This document shows, piece by piece, positions 1-7,538 of a stretch of DNA of 64,000 nucleotides. The stretch is from positions 2,252 through 66,251 of the forward strand of contig DIUT01000043.1 in NCBI GenBank assembly GCA_002423105.1, read 5' to 3'. This stretch comes from Geobacter sp. UBA6151. Its GTDB lineage: Bacteria; Desulfobacterota; Desulfuromonadia; Geobacterales; Pseudopelobacteraceae. How positions within the stretch are numbered: position 1 is the stretch's first letter; each line of letters opens with the position of its first letter. Made by a program: the position numbers and the translations under genes. The notes beneath the pieces were generated by a model that worked only from the letters and a program-made list of their open reading frames with translations, did no database searches and was not told the DNA's origin.

Positions 1-2
1 AG

Positions 3-923
3 TCAATCGATTTCAGGATCTCGATCATGCCCAGTGTTTATGGTGAGGATGCGGTGATCAGGATTCTTGACAAGGAGAGCCTTGCCAGTGAAATGCAGGG
101 GCTTTCCCTGGAGTATCTGGGGATCAGCCCGCGGGAGCTGCCCCGTATCCGGCGCAAGATCAGAGAGCCTTACGGTATGGTGCTGGTGACCGGACCCACC
201 GGTTCCGGCAAGACAACCACCCTGTATGCCGCTCTTACCGAGATCCACAGCGGTGAGGAAAAGGTTATTACCATTGAAGATCCGGTTGAGTACATTCTGC
301 AGGGGGTTTTACAGATTCCGGTCAATGAGAAAAAGGGACTGACCTTTGCACGGGGCCTGCGATCCATTCTGCGTCACGACCCCGACAAAATCATGGTTGG
401 TGAAATCCGCGATGCCGAGACCGCTCAGATTGCCGTCCAGTCAGCCCTGACCGGTCACCTTGTCTTTACGACCGTCCACGCCAACAACGCCCTGGATGTT
501 ATCGGGCGCTTCACCCATATGGGGATTGACCCCTACAATTTTGTTTCATCGCTCAACTGCATCATGGCCCAGAGACTGGTGCGCAGACTCTGCCAGAAAT
601 GCCGTAAACCGGCAACGCCGAGCGCTGAACAGTTACAGGAGGCGGGCATAGCGGTGGAACAGGGCCAGACACTGACACTGTATGAGGCAGGGGCCTGTGA
701 TGCGTGCAACGCTACCGGGTATCTGGGACGTTCGGCAATTGTTGAGCTGCTGGAGTTTAATGACGAAATTCGTGATTTAATCATCAATCGAGCTTCCATG
801 GCGCAGCTGAAGCAGGCGGCTCAGCGCCAGGGGATGATTTTTTTACGTGAAGCGGCTGTGGAAAAGTTTCTGGCAGGAGAGACAAGCCTGCGTGAAATCA
901 ACCGGGTTACGTTTGTGGAGTGA
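3..923 (+). CDS. GspE/PilB-type secretion ATPase, C-terminal part (5' end outside window)
   Basis: Cytoplasmic hexameric ATPase that powers pseudopilus or pilus assembly in type II secretion or type IV pilus systems. The reading frame is open from the first bases of the window (SIDFRISIMPSVYGEDAV), so the gene starts upstream. Visible motifs are Walker A GPTGSGKTTT, the Asp box ITIEDPVEY, Walker B with GEIRDAETA, the His box TTVHANNA, and a four-cysteine zinc motif (CQKC and CDAC) near the C-terminus, all typical of GspE/PilB. The downstream PilM-, PilN-, PilO- and PilP-like genes start within about 10 bp, so they form one operon. Whether it belongs to a T2SS or a pilus machine cannot be decided without the upstream genes. 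Family assignment is sure; system assignment is not. Confidence 0.93.
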   Translation, partial: SIDFRISIMPSVYGEDAVIRILDKESLASEMQGLSLEYLGISPRELPRIRRKIREPYGMVLVTGPTGSGKTTTLYAALTEIHSGEEKVITIEDPVEYILQGVLQIPVNEKKGLTFARGLRSILRHDPDKIMVGEIRDAETAQIAVQSALTGHLVFTTVHANNALDVIGRFTHMGIDPYNFVSSLNCIMAQRLVRRLCQKCRKPATPSAEQLQEAGIAVEQGQTLTLYEAGACDACNATGYLGRSAIVELLEFNDEIRDLIINRASMAQLKQAAQRQGMIFLREAAVEKFLAGETSLREINRVTFVE

Positions 924-932
924 GTGATTGCC

Positions 933-1862
933 ATGTCACTGTTCAGCAACAGAATTATCGGGCTGGAAGTCGGCAGAAACGGGGTCGGGGGCGCTCTGTT
1001 GCGCAGTGACAACGGACTTCCGCAGTTGGAGCAGACGGCTTTTGTGCCATTGCCGCCGGATCTGCTGCGCATATCACGCAGAGAGCCCAATCTGCTGGAA
1101 CCTGATGTTTTTGTGCAGCAGGTCAGGGCTGTCCGGGAATCATTGCAGACCGGGGAATCACGGGTGGCGTTGTCATTGCCGGATGGAGCCGGACGGATAG
1201 CGTTGTTGGAGCTCGACGAAACCTGGAAGAACCGAAGTGAGGCAGCAGAAATTATTCTCTGGAAATTGAAAAAAAGTCTGCCCCATGAACCTGGCGATCT
1301 GCATCTGGATTTTCAGATTCTGCTGCAACGGGAGGAGGGGCCTTCGTTGATCATGGTGGCGCTTGTTGCCAGGCAGATTGTTGAACAGTATGAAAACCTG
1401 CTGTACGAAGCAGGCCTGCAACCGGCCTGCATCAACCTGAACCAGGTGAACCTTGTACACGCATTTGCTGCGGATACGGGGGATGAAGGAATCACGGCCT
1501 TTGTGTCATGGTATGGCGAGAGCCTGGGGATTGTGGTGGCCCATGACGGTGTGCCACTGTTCTGGCGAAGTAAATATCTGCCTGCCGAGAGGGGAGGCGG
1601 GGAACGGATCGATCAGGAACTACATGGTTCTCTGGAAGCCTATCACAAACAGTACCCTGGACAGCGCTGTTCCAAGGTTTTCTATTGTGCTCCTGGCGGC
1701 CACCGCCAGGCATTGTGCGGGCTGCTGACGTCGTTATGGGAGCAAGTGCCTCTGGTACTGGAAGCAGACAGTTTGTACCGGCAGCGTGTTGGGGCACCCT
1801 ATCAGAATGTCCCGTTTGAAAGTATGAGTGCGGCCATTGCGGCGGCCGCAGGCAGAGTATGA
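933..1862 (+). CDS. PilM/GspL-like actin-fold assembly protein
   Basis: Probable cytoplasmic actin-like scaffold that links the assembly ATPase to the PilN/PilO inner-membrane complex. About 309 residues, no membrane segment. The N-terminus (IIGLEVGRNGVGGALL) has the PilM/FtsA-type ATPase start. Position between an assembly ATPase and PilN/PilO-like genes supports the call. ATG at 933 follows GGAG at 917-920 with 12-bp spacing; an in-frame GTG at 924 is an alternative start. The stop overlaps the next gene by 4 bp. Sequence similarity to PilM looks distant, so a GspL-like role is equally possible. Confidence 0.75.
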   Translation: MSLFSNRIIGLEVGRNGVGGALLRSDNGLPQLEQTAFVPLPPDLLRISRREPNLLEPDVFVQQVRAVRESLQTGESRVALSLPDGAGRIALLELDETWKNRSEAAEIILWKLKKSLPHEPGDLHLDFQILLQREEGPSLIMVALVARQIVEQYENLLYEAGLQPACINLNQVNLVHAFAADTGDEGITAFVSWYGESLGIVVAHDGVPLFWRSKYLPAERGGGERIDQELHGSLEAYHKQYPGQRCSKVFYCAPGGHRQALCGLLTSLWEQVPLVLEADSLYRQRVGAPYQNVPFESMSAAIAAAAGRV

Positions 1863-2404
1863 TTCCATTAACCCTGAATCTGGCAACAAACCCCTGGTAT
1901 AACCGCCGATTGGTTACTACGGTACTGGTAACTGCTGTGGTCCTGCTGGTGCTGCTGGCAGCCGCTGGCGGCGGTATGCTGCTTAAACGGCAGCAGGAGC
2001 TGCAACAGCTGAGGGGTGAAATAAGACAGCTGGATGCACAGCTGGCAGAACGTATGGCAGGCCTGCCGCTAAAAGAGCTGGGAGAACATTGGCGGCAGGT
2101 GGCGGCAATCAACACCGTTTTGGAACGGCACAACAATCAACACTGGGTGCAGCGCCTTGATGATCTTGAAAAGCTGTTGCCAGATGGTATTTCGTTTACC
2201 AGAATTGAACCTGACAACAAGGGGCACGGCTTGATCCTGAATGGCCGTTCCCGCAGTTTTGCACAACTGCAGCTTCTGCTTGAAACCCTGGCAAAATCAG
2301 GCCGTTTTGCCGAACCGACGCTTGTCACACACAGCGTGGTACCGTCAGCAGAACAGGGCAATCAGCTCCAGTTTGTGGTTGCGGTCAGGATGGTGGCGTT
2401 GTGA
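1859..2404 (+). CDS. PilN-like inner-membrane assembly protein
   Basis: Short bitopic membrane protein of 181 residues. It has a cytoplasmic N-terminus with the PilN-like start LTLNLATNPWYNRR, one transmembrane segment at about residues 21-41, then a coiled-coil stretch rich in Gln, Leu and Arg and a periplasmic domain. PilN tethers PilM through its N-terminal tail and pairs with PilO. The ATG overlaps the previous stop and the stop overlaps the next start, which indicates translational coupling in the operon. The assignment rests on topology, the N-terminal motif and gene order. Confidence 0.72.
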   Translation: MIPLTLNLATNPWYNRRLVTTVLVTAVVLLVLLAAAGGGMLLKRQQELQQLRGEIRQLDAQLAERMAGLPLKELGEHWRQVAAINTVLERHNNQHWVQRLDDLEKLLPDGISFTRIEPDNKGHGLILNGRSRSFAQLQLLLETLAKSGRFAEPTLVTHSVVPSAEQGNQLQFVVAVRMVAL

Positions 2405-2958
2405 TGGGCGGCCTGGTGCAACAGGTTTTCAAAGAACACCGGCATTTACTTGCCGTGGTATTTTTACTGGCAGTGGTGTCAGGAGTGCTCTGGATATACC
2501 TGCTGGGGCCGCAACAGCGGCAACGTAACGAACTGCATGGCGCATGGACTGATAAACGGCACTACCTGCATGATCCGGAAAGTGCCCGCAGTCTGCGTGT
2601 CTATCGTAGCAATGAGGAGGCCCTGAAAAAGTTCCGGGCCACTGTGCCGGCGCAAAGCGAGTTGCCGCGGGTGCTTGGACAGGTAACCGATATTGCGGCC
2701 CTTCATGGGGCAAGCATCATGGGCATGTCATACAAGCCGGTACCGTCTTCAATCAATGGCATGCTGGGTTATAATCTTACGGTTTCGGCAAAAGGCAGTT
2801 ATGCAGCGCTCAAGCACATTCTGGCAAATCTCCAGGCCTTGCACAGCCTGGTGTATGTGGACTCAATCAGTATTGCCAGCCCCGATCCTCAGGGCAATCA
2901 GGTGGTAGCGGACGTCCGCATGGTACTCTACCTTCGCCAGGAGGGGAAGACGCCATGA
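2401..2958 (+). CDS. PilO/GspM-like inner-membrane assembly protein
   Basis: Bitopic membrane protein of about 185 residues. One hydrophobic segment (about residues 14-34) is followed by a coiled coil and a ferredoxin-like periplasmic domain, the layout of PilO and GspM. The region around AELPRVLGQVTDIAALHG and the later VSAKGSYAALKHILANLQAL match the PilO pattern. Start is GTG 2401 or the adjacent ATG 2404, both overlapping the end of the pilN-like gene. The next gene overlaps by 4 bp. It is expected to form the inner-membrane alignment complex with the PilN-like protein. Confidence 0.72.
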   Translation: MMGGLVQQVFKEHRHLLAVVFLLAVVSGVLWIYLLGPQQRQRNELHGAWTDKRHYLHDPESARSLRVYRSNEEALKKFRATVPAQSELPRVLGQVTDIAALHGASIMGMSYKPVPSSINGMLGYNLTVSAKGSYAALKHILANLQALHSLVYVDSISIASPDPQGNQVVADVRMVLYLRQEGKTP

Positions 2959-3494
2959 ACCGTCAGAAATTGTTGCTGGCTCTGCTCGTATCCATACTGA
3001 TCGTGTCAGTGATTGTTGCCTGGTTCCGGATGCCGCACCAGAAGAGCGTTCAACAGTTGAAGTTTCAACAGGGAGCATCCGCTCTTCACGCTGCCGGTGA
3101 CAGACAACAGGGTAAAGCCATTGAGTTGCGGGTGGACCTGCTGGAACAGAAACCGCCTGCAGTGCTCATAAAGAAGAATCTCTTCAATCCCATGGGAGAT
3201 GAACAAGGCAGAGCAGCCGCCAGAGCGACATCCGGTTCCCGTGCGGTTATTGCACCACCGCCACCACCTCCGACGCCTGAAGAAATTGCCCGCAAAAAAC
3301 TGGCTTCCTTTACCTACCTTGGTTCGTACAGCAAGAAAAACAGCAAAGTTGTTTTTCTCGCCAATGGCGACGAGATTCTTACGGTGCGGGTCGGGGATAT
3401 GCTGATTCCGGGATATGTGGTGACCACCATAGAAGACGATCGACTGTTGTTGCAGTCCGCTGATGGCAAGCAGCAGCTTGTGTATGCAATGTAA
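2955..3494 (+). CDS. PilP/GspC-like periplasmic linker protein
   Basis: 179 residues with an N-terminal membrane anchor (about residues 5-24), a flexible middle with a run of prolines (about residues 98-104), and a C-terminal beta domain (FTYLGSY..., RVGDMLIPGYVVTTIEDDRLLL) resembling the homology region of GspC and PilP that contacts the secretin. It is the last gene of the operon; no secretin (PilQ/GspD) follows, and a palindrome and a terminator come next. The secretin is presumably encoded upstream of the window or elsewhere. Confidence 0.7.
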   Translation: MNRQKLLLALLVSILIVSVIVAWFRMPHQKSVQQLKFQQGASALHAAGDRQQGKAIELRVDLLEQKPPAVLIKKNLFNPMGDEQGRAAARATSGSRAVIAPPPPPPTPEEIARKKLASFTYLGSYSKKNSKVVFLANGDEILTVRVGDMLIPGYVVTTIEDDRLLLQSADGKQQLVYAM

Positions 3495-3518
3495 GTGGTA
3501 CAATCTAACCCCCCTCAG

Positions 3519-3542
3519 TTAATGGGAGGGGGAAGCAGCACG
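3519..3542. repeat. GC-rich palindromic intergenic repeat, copy 1
   Basis: The arms CCCCCTC and GAGGGGG flank a short AT-containing loop just after the pilP-like stop. It belongs to the same pattern as elements at 5341-5363 and 23194-23282. It may act as a transcription barrier or RNA-end stabiliser. Confidence 0.5.
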
Positions 3543-3553
3543 TACCAACAAAA

Positions 3554-3576
3554 AAACCCCGCAAGGGGCGGGGTTT
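3554..3576. terminator. Bidirectional intrinsic terminator between pilP-like gene and HU
   Basis: AAACCCCGC pairs with GCGGGGTTT around a 5-nt AAGGG loop. On the minus strand it is followed by a run of T (the A-run at 3550-3556), so it should mainly terminate the HU transcript. Confidence 0.8.
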
Positions 3577-3604
3577 CTCTGGTTGCTGATATGGTGTGCT
3601 GCGC

Positions 3605-3940
3605 TTACTTCTTCTTTGCAGCCTTTGCAGGAGCTTTTGCAGCTGCCTTTGCCGGTGCTTTTGGCGCTTTGGCTTTCAAGTCTTTCAAGCTTTTACCAGG
3701 TGTAAACTTGGTTGAGGTCTTGGCGGCAATCTTGATTTCCTTGCCGGTTTGCGGATTGCGTCCAATACGGGCTTTGCGGGCTACGGAACTGAATGTCCCG
3801 AAACCAACCAGTGTCAACTTGTCTCCCGCCTTCAAGGCAGCTTCAGTGGCTGCCATAAAAGCATTTAGTGCCTTTTCCGCTTGTGTCTTGGTGATGCCGG
3901 CGCCTTCCGCCATGTTTGCAACCAGGTCTGCCTTTTTCAT
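3605..3940 (-). CDS. HU-family DNA-binding protein with Ala/Lys-rich tail
   Basis: Nucleoid protein of 111 residues. The HU fold occupies about residues 1-90 (MKKADLVANMAEGAGITKTQAEKA..., the arm motif around GRNPQTGKEIKI). The last 20 or so residues are a lysine/alanine/proline repeat (APKAPAKAAAKAPAKAAKKK) resembling histone H1-like tails; standard HU is about 90 residues. Single gene with its own promoter at 4003-4030 and terminator. The tail probably adds nonspecific DNA compaction, as in other tailed HU proteins; that part is inference. Confidence 0.95.
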   Translation of the reverse strand: MKKADLVANMAEGAGITKTQAEKALNAFMAATEAALKAGDKLTLVGFGTFSSVARKARIGRNPQTGKEIKIAAKTSTKFTPGKSLKDLKAKAPKAPAKAAAKAPAKAAKKK

Positions 3941-4002
3941 GCGGGTACCCCCTTGGGTGTAGTGTGCCTCAGGACGTCTCCTGGGCTTTGAAATCGACGC
4001 GA

Positions 4003-4030
4003 ATCATACCACGTACTTATATATCTGCAA
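4003..4030 (-). promoter_or_regulatory. Sigma-70-type promoter for HU
   Basis: On the minus strand TTGCAG and TATGAT are separated by 16 bp, about 60 bp upstream of the HU start codon. The remaining gene-free stretch 4031-4146 is A-rich with a direct repeat AGTTACAAA and otherwise shows nothing recognisable. Confidence 0.6.
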
Positions 4031-4146
4031 GCGACAAGTTACAAAAAGTTACAAATAGATCAAAAAAAACAGTTGATGATAAAAAAAACTTGCCGGACGG
4101 GGGGTAAAACAGCCAGTCAGGGCGTTCGGAAGGGGGGCAAAAACAG

Positions 4147-4175
4147 TTGACAGGGACTGTTGCGGGCAGTAACGT
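4147..4175 (+). promoter_or_regulatory. Sigma-70-type promoter for ilvE
   Basis: TTGACA and TAACGT are separated by 17 bp. The predicted transcript has a leader of roughly 55 nt before the ilvE start. No T-box or leader peptide with branched-chain codons was seen. Confidence 0.6.
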
Positions 4176-4237
4176 GAGGATCATGGCGGCCATTGGTCGC
4201 CTCTTTTTTCAGAATTTTAATGACCGGAGGTGTTCCC

Positions 4238-5311
4238 ATGGATATCACTGTTCTGCCCCTTGCTGCAAGCCAGATGAAAACAAAGGTTGGCGATGAATCG
4301 CAATTGGGGTTTGGCAGGCTTTTTACCGACCGGATGCTGCTGGTGGAGTGGACTTCGGAAAAAGGCTGGCATAATGCCAGGATCAAGCCCTATGAACCGT
4401 TTGTGCTGGATCCGGCAGCGCTGGTTTTTCACTATGCCCAGGAGATATTTGAAGGGTTGAAGGCCTATAAATGGCAGGATGGCCGCATCGCCCTGTTCAG
4501 GCCGGAGATGAACGCGCGGCGTTTCAATCATTCCGCTGCCCGGCTCTGCATGCCGGAGGTCCCGGAAGAACTGTTTCTTGATGGAATCGATCAACTGGTA
4601 AAGCTGGAACAGGACTGGATACCGGTCGCGCCAGGGACGTCGCTGTATATCCGTCCCGCCATGATTGCCGTGGAGCCGGTATTGGGGGTGAAGCCGTCCG
4701 ATCACTACTACTTCTACGTTATCATGTCGCCCGTGGGGGCCTATTATGCCGCGGGGTTCAATCCGGTCAGCATTCTGGTGGAAGACAAATATGTGCGTGC
4801 TGTTGCCGGGGGCACCGGTGATGCCAAGACCGGCGGCAACTATGCGTCATCCCTGAAGGCTGGCCTTGAGGCCAAAAAGAAGGGGTACGACCAGGTGCTC
4901 TGGCTGGATGGTAAGGAACAGCGTTACATTGAGGAAGTGGGGGCCATGAATATGTTTTTCGCCTATGGCAACCATATTGTGACCGCTCACTTAAACGGCT
5001 CCATCCTGTCCGGCATTACCCGTGAATCGGTGTTGCGCCTGGCTTTAGAGTTGGGTTGCACCATTGAGGAGCGGCAGGTTGACGTGAATCAGCTGTTTGA
5101 GGACCTGAAAAACGGCGCGGTAACCGAGGCTTTTGGTAGCGGTACGGCAGCGGTGATCACGCCGGTGGGCAGGCTTTGCTACAAGGAAGAGTGTCTGACG
5201 GTCGGTAACGGTGGTGTGGGAAGCATTACGCAACGTCTGTATGATACTCTGACCGCTATCCAGACCGGCAGTATCGAGGACCGTTTTGGCTGGATCAGGA
5301 TTGTGGAATAG
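4238..5311 (+). CDS. ilvE: Branched-chain amino acid aminotransferase
   Basis: PLP enzyme that interconverts branched-chain amino acids and 2-oxo acids with glutamate/2-oxoglutarate. 357 residues, the usual length of the larger (bacterial/eukaryotic BCAT type) subgroup. Motifs include FHYAQEIFEGLKAYK, the arginine region RFNHSAARLCMP, GTGDAKTGGNYASSL with the PLP lysine, and EEVGAMNMFF. The start at 4238 is chosen because GGAGG lies 7 bp upstream; an upstream in-frame ATG at 4193 lacks a ribosome site. It is a single gene with a promoter at 4147-4175 and a GC-rich palindrome after its stop. Confidence 0.95.
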   Translation: MDITVLPLAASQMKTKVGDESQLGFGRLFTDRMLLVEWTSEKGWHNARIKPYEPFVLDPAALVFHYAQEIFEGLKAYKWQDGRIALFRPEMNARRFNHSAARLCMPEVPEELFLDGIDQLVKLEQDWIPVAPGTSLYIRPAMIAVEPVLGVKPSDHYYFYVIMSPVGAYYAAGFNPVSILVEDKYVRAVAGGTGDAKTGGNYASSLKAGLEAKKKGYDQVLWLDGKEQRYIEEVGAMNMFFAYGNHIVTAHLNGSILSGITRESVLRLALELGCTIEERQVDVNQLFEDLKNGAVTEAFGSGTAAVITPVGRLCYKEECLTVGNGGVGSITQRLYDTLTAIQTGSIEDRFGWIRIVE

Positions 5312-5340
5312 CAGGAGTCTCTTGCAAAAGTAAAAAAGTC

Positions 5341-5363
5341 CCCTCCCCCCTGGCGGGGGAGGG
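5341..5363. repeat. GC-rich palindromic intergenic repeat, copy 2
   Basis: CCCTCCCCC and GGGGGAGGG arms around a 5-nt loop, followed by a run of 12 G. It could terminate ilvE. The G-run lies directly before the next start codon, near the ribosome-binding position of the next gene. Confidence 0.55.
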
Positions 5364-5387
5364 CTAGGGGGGGGGGGAGAAATTGCC

Positions 5388-5693
5388 ATGAAATCCGGAA
5401 CGCTGATGTTAACTTGTATCGTGATTTCCGCCTGGGTTTCCCTGGCCTTTGCAGCAGGCGATTACCGGGGTGACGAACGTTGCCCTCTTCCGAAGGATTG
5501 GAGCGCCTATTCGGAGCCGTACAACCCCCTTGAGCATCCCCGGGATTATCCTACCTTCCACAAGGCTGACTGGCCGGGCTGGTCCTGTTCCTATCAGCGT
5601 GAGGACGGTGTTGTGGTGCAGTATGGCGACAGCCGTTCACCACAGCAGCAGTGGCTGGATGTGTGGGGTGGCGGAAACGGTAACCAGGATTAG
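5388..5693 (+). CDS. Small exported protein of unknown function
   Basis: 101 residues with a clear Sec signal peptide (residues 1-22, cleavage after AFA). The mature part is short, tryptophan- and proline-rich, with two cysteines (RCPLPKDW and WSCSYQ) that could form one disulfide. No family was recognised. It ends 16 bp before the MoxR gene, so it may be the first gene of that operon. Because it follows a GC-rich repeat, its ribosome site is a G-run about 10 bp upstream of ATG. Coding status is supported by the signal peptide and spacing. Confidence 0.7.
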   Translation: MKSGTLMLTCIVISAWVSLAFAAGDYRGDERCPLPKDWSAYSEPYNPLEHPRDYPTFHKADWPGWSCSYQREDGVVVQYGDSRSPQQQWLDVWGGGNGNQD

Positions 5694-5709
5694 AGCGGGG
5701 CAGCATTGC

Positions 5710-6657
5710 ATGTCCGAGAGCAACATTACGGTAAGAAACGGCATCAACGGTGCCATTGACGCTCTGAACGGTTCGTTGCTGCAAGGCAAGGAGAAACCGT
5801 TGCGCCTGGCCATGGTGGCGCTTTTGACCGGTGGCCATCTGCTGATTGAAGATTTGCCGGGGTTGGGTAAAACGACACTGGCCCTGGCTCTGGCAGGCAG
5901 TACCGGTCTGACCCTGGGACGGGTGCAGTGCACCAGTGATCTGTTGCCTTCCGATATTACCGGACTGTCAGTTTTTCGCAGGGATGAGGGCCGTTTTGAT
6001 TTCCTGGCCGGCCCGGTATTCAATAACATTGTGCTGGTGGACGAGATCAACCGGGCCATGCCCCGTACCCAGAGCGCCTTGCTGGAAGCCATGGAAGAAC
6101 GCCGCGTCACGGTTGAAGGGACAACGCACCTCTTGCCGGACCCGTTTCTGGTGATCGCAACCCAAAACCCGGCGGAGCAGACCGGTACCTACCCGTTGCC
6201 GGAGTCGCAACTGGACCGCTTTCTGCTCTGTACTGGTATTGGATATCCGGCGGCGGAACTGGAGAAGACCATCATTATCGGCGGTGGCGTGCGGGAGCGG
6301 CTGGACGGGCTCCCCCGTTTGCTGTCCGCCGCAGACATCCTTGCAGCCCGCAGGTGCGTGGCAGAGGTGATGCTGTCGGAAAAAGTGGTGGCCTATCTGC
6401 ACTCCTGTGTTGTTGCCACCCGTAACCACGAAGCGATCCTTACCGGTCTTTCCACCAGGGCGGCCATCGGACTGGCCGCTGCCGCACGGGCTGTCGCCTT
6501 TCTTGATGGCCGTGATTACGTTGCACCGGAAGATGTGCGGGAAATGGTTGAGCCCACGGGGGTGCACCGCCTGTTGTTGCGTCCCCGGCATGACACACTG
6601 GACCGGAGGGAACTGCTACGTTCAATTATCGCTCCCATACCCCTGCCTTTGGTCTGA
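5710..6657 (+). CDS. MoxR-family AAA+ ATPase
   Basis: Chaperone-like AAA+ ATPase of 315 residues. Motifs are Walker A EDLPGLGKTTLA, Walker B IVLVDEINRA, sensor 1 ATQNPAEQTGTYPLPESQLDRF, and the C-terminal lid with STRAA. MoxR proteins work with DUF58/VWA partners in maturation of secreted enzymes or in envelope stress; here the DUF58 gene follows directly with overlapping stop and start region. The frame is open further upstream (to 5449), but that part overlaps the preceding gene and lacks similarity, so ATG 5710 is taken as the start. Confidence 0.92.
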   Translation: MSESNITVRNGINGAIDALNGSLLQGKEKPLRLAMVALLTGGHLLIEDLPGLGKTTLALALAGSTGLTLGRVQCTSDLLPSDITGLSVFRRDEGRFDFLAGPVFNNIVLVDEINRAMPRTQSALLEAMEERRVTVEGTTHLLPDPFLVIATQNPAEQTGTYPLPESQLDRFLLCTGIGYPAAELEKTIIIGGGVRERLDGLPRLLSAADILAARRCVAEVMLSEKVVAYLHSCVVATRNHEAILTGLSTRAAIGLAAAARAVAFLDGRDYVAPEDVREMVEPTGVHRLLLRPRHDTLDRRELLRSIIAPIPLPLV

Positions 6658-7538
6658 GGCTTACCAGGGCCGGCGCCTTTTTCATCCTGATTACCATTCT
6701 GCTGGGTTTTGCTGCGGTGAACACGGGAAATAACCTGTTGTTTCTGGTGGTGTCCGGCATGCTGGCCTTCATGTCGGTTACCGGCGTTATCGGGATGCTG
6801 AATATCAAAGAGCTGCATATCTCACTGGTCCCTCCGGAAGAGCTGCACGCAACCCAGCCGGCCTTATTTTTACTGCATGTTGCAAACCGCAAGAAGTGGT
6901 TTCCATCATTTCTGCTGGATATTTCCTGTGCCAATGCCGCTGTCCTCTGTCCTATCCTGCCCCGCGCTTCATCCTGTACGTTACAGATACCCCTGCTGTT
7001 TGAAAAACGGGGCATGGCCGCTATCCGGCAGGTGCGGGTCAGCTCTGCCTTTCCGGTAAATTTTTTCATCCGTTCATGGCTTTTACCGGTGAACTGTGAG
7101 GTTCTGGTGTTTCCACAGCAGATTCCCTGTGGGGCGGCGATGCCGGTTGATGCTGGTGAGCGCCGTGACCATGGCACTCTTCCGCGCCAGGGATTTGAAG
7201 GGGAGGTGGAGCGGATTGTCGAATATACCGGTCGGGAACCGCTCAAGCTGATTCACTGGAGGTTGTCGGCGCGCGGGGAAGAGTTCAAGGTGAAGGAGTT
7301 TGGTGAGCCGTCTGCGGAGCCGCTTCTGATCGATCCAGAACGGTTACCCGGCGGCTTGGAGGAGCGGGTATCCTGCGCTGCCTGGCTGGTTTGGAAGTAC
7401 GCTGAAAAGCGTCCGGTCGGGTTGGCGGCGGGCAAAGAACGGATTCCGCCACAGCAGGGAAAACGCCAGGCACGAAAACTGCTGGCCAGGCTGGCGCTGT
7501 ACGGACTGGAGGGAACTAGCCGGGTTCCAGGGCCTTGA
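6654..7538 (+). CDS. DUF58 membrane protein, partner of MoxR (non-ATG start)
   Basis: The protein carries the DUF58 signature EYTGREPLKLIHWRLSARGE in its C-terminal half and two N-terminal transmembrane segments. The frame has no ATG near the start. The first usable GTG is 6717, but this would cut into the conserved opening LRLTRAGAFFILITILLGFAAVNTGNN, whose codons run in frame from a stop at 6591. CTG at 6654, overlapping the MoxR stop as CTGA, restores the first membrane helix and would give translational coupling. The extended start is my inference; the conservative call is 6717-7538. The 3' end overlaps the convergent PilZ gene by 23 bp. Confidence 0.85.
   Translation: MRLTRAGAFFILITILLGFAAVNTGNNLLFLVVSGMLAFMSVTGVIGMLNIKELHISLVPPEELHATQPALFLLHVANRKKWFPSFLLDISCANAAVLCPILPRASSCTLQIPLLFEKRGMAAIRQVRVSSAFPVNFFIRSWLLPVNCEVLVFPQQIPCGAAMPVDAGERRDHGTLPRQGFEGEVERIVEYTGREPLKLIHWRLSARGEEFKVKEFGEPSAEPLLIDPERLPGGLEERVSCAAWLVWKYAEKRPVGLAAGKERIPPQQGKRQARKLLARLALYGLEGTSRVPGP

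Noticed and set aside
5710..6657. Longer MoxR start at 5449
   Set aside because: The extension overlaps the preceding exported-protein gene in another frame and has no similarity to MoxR N-termini.
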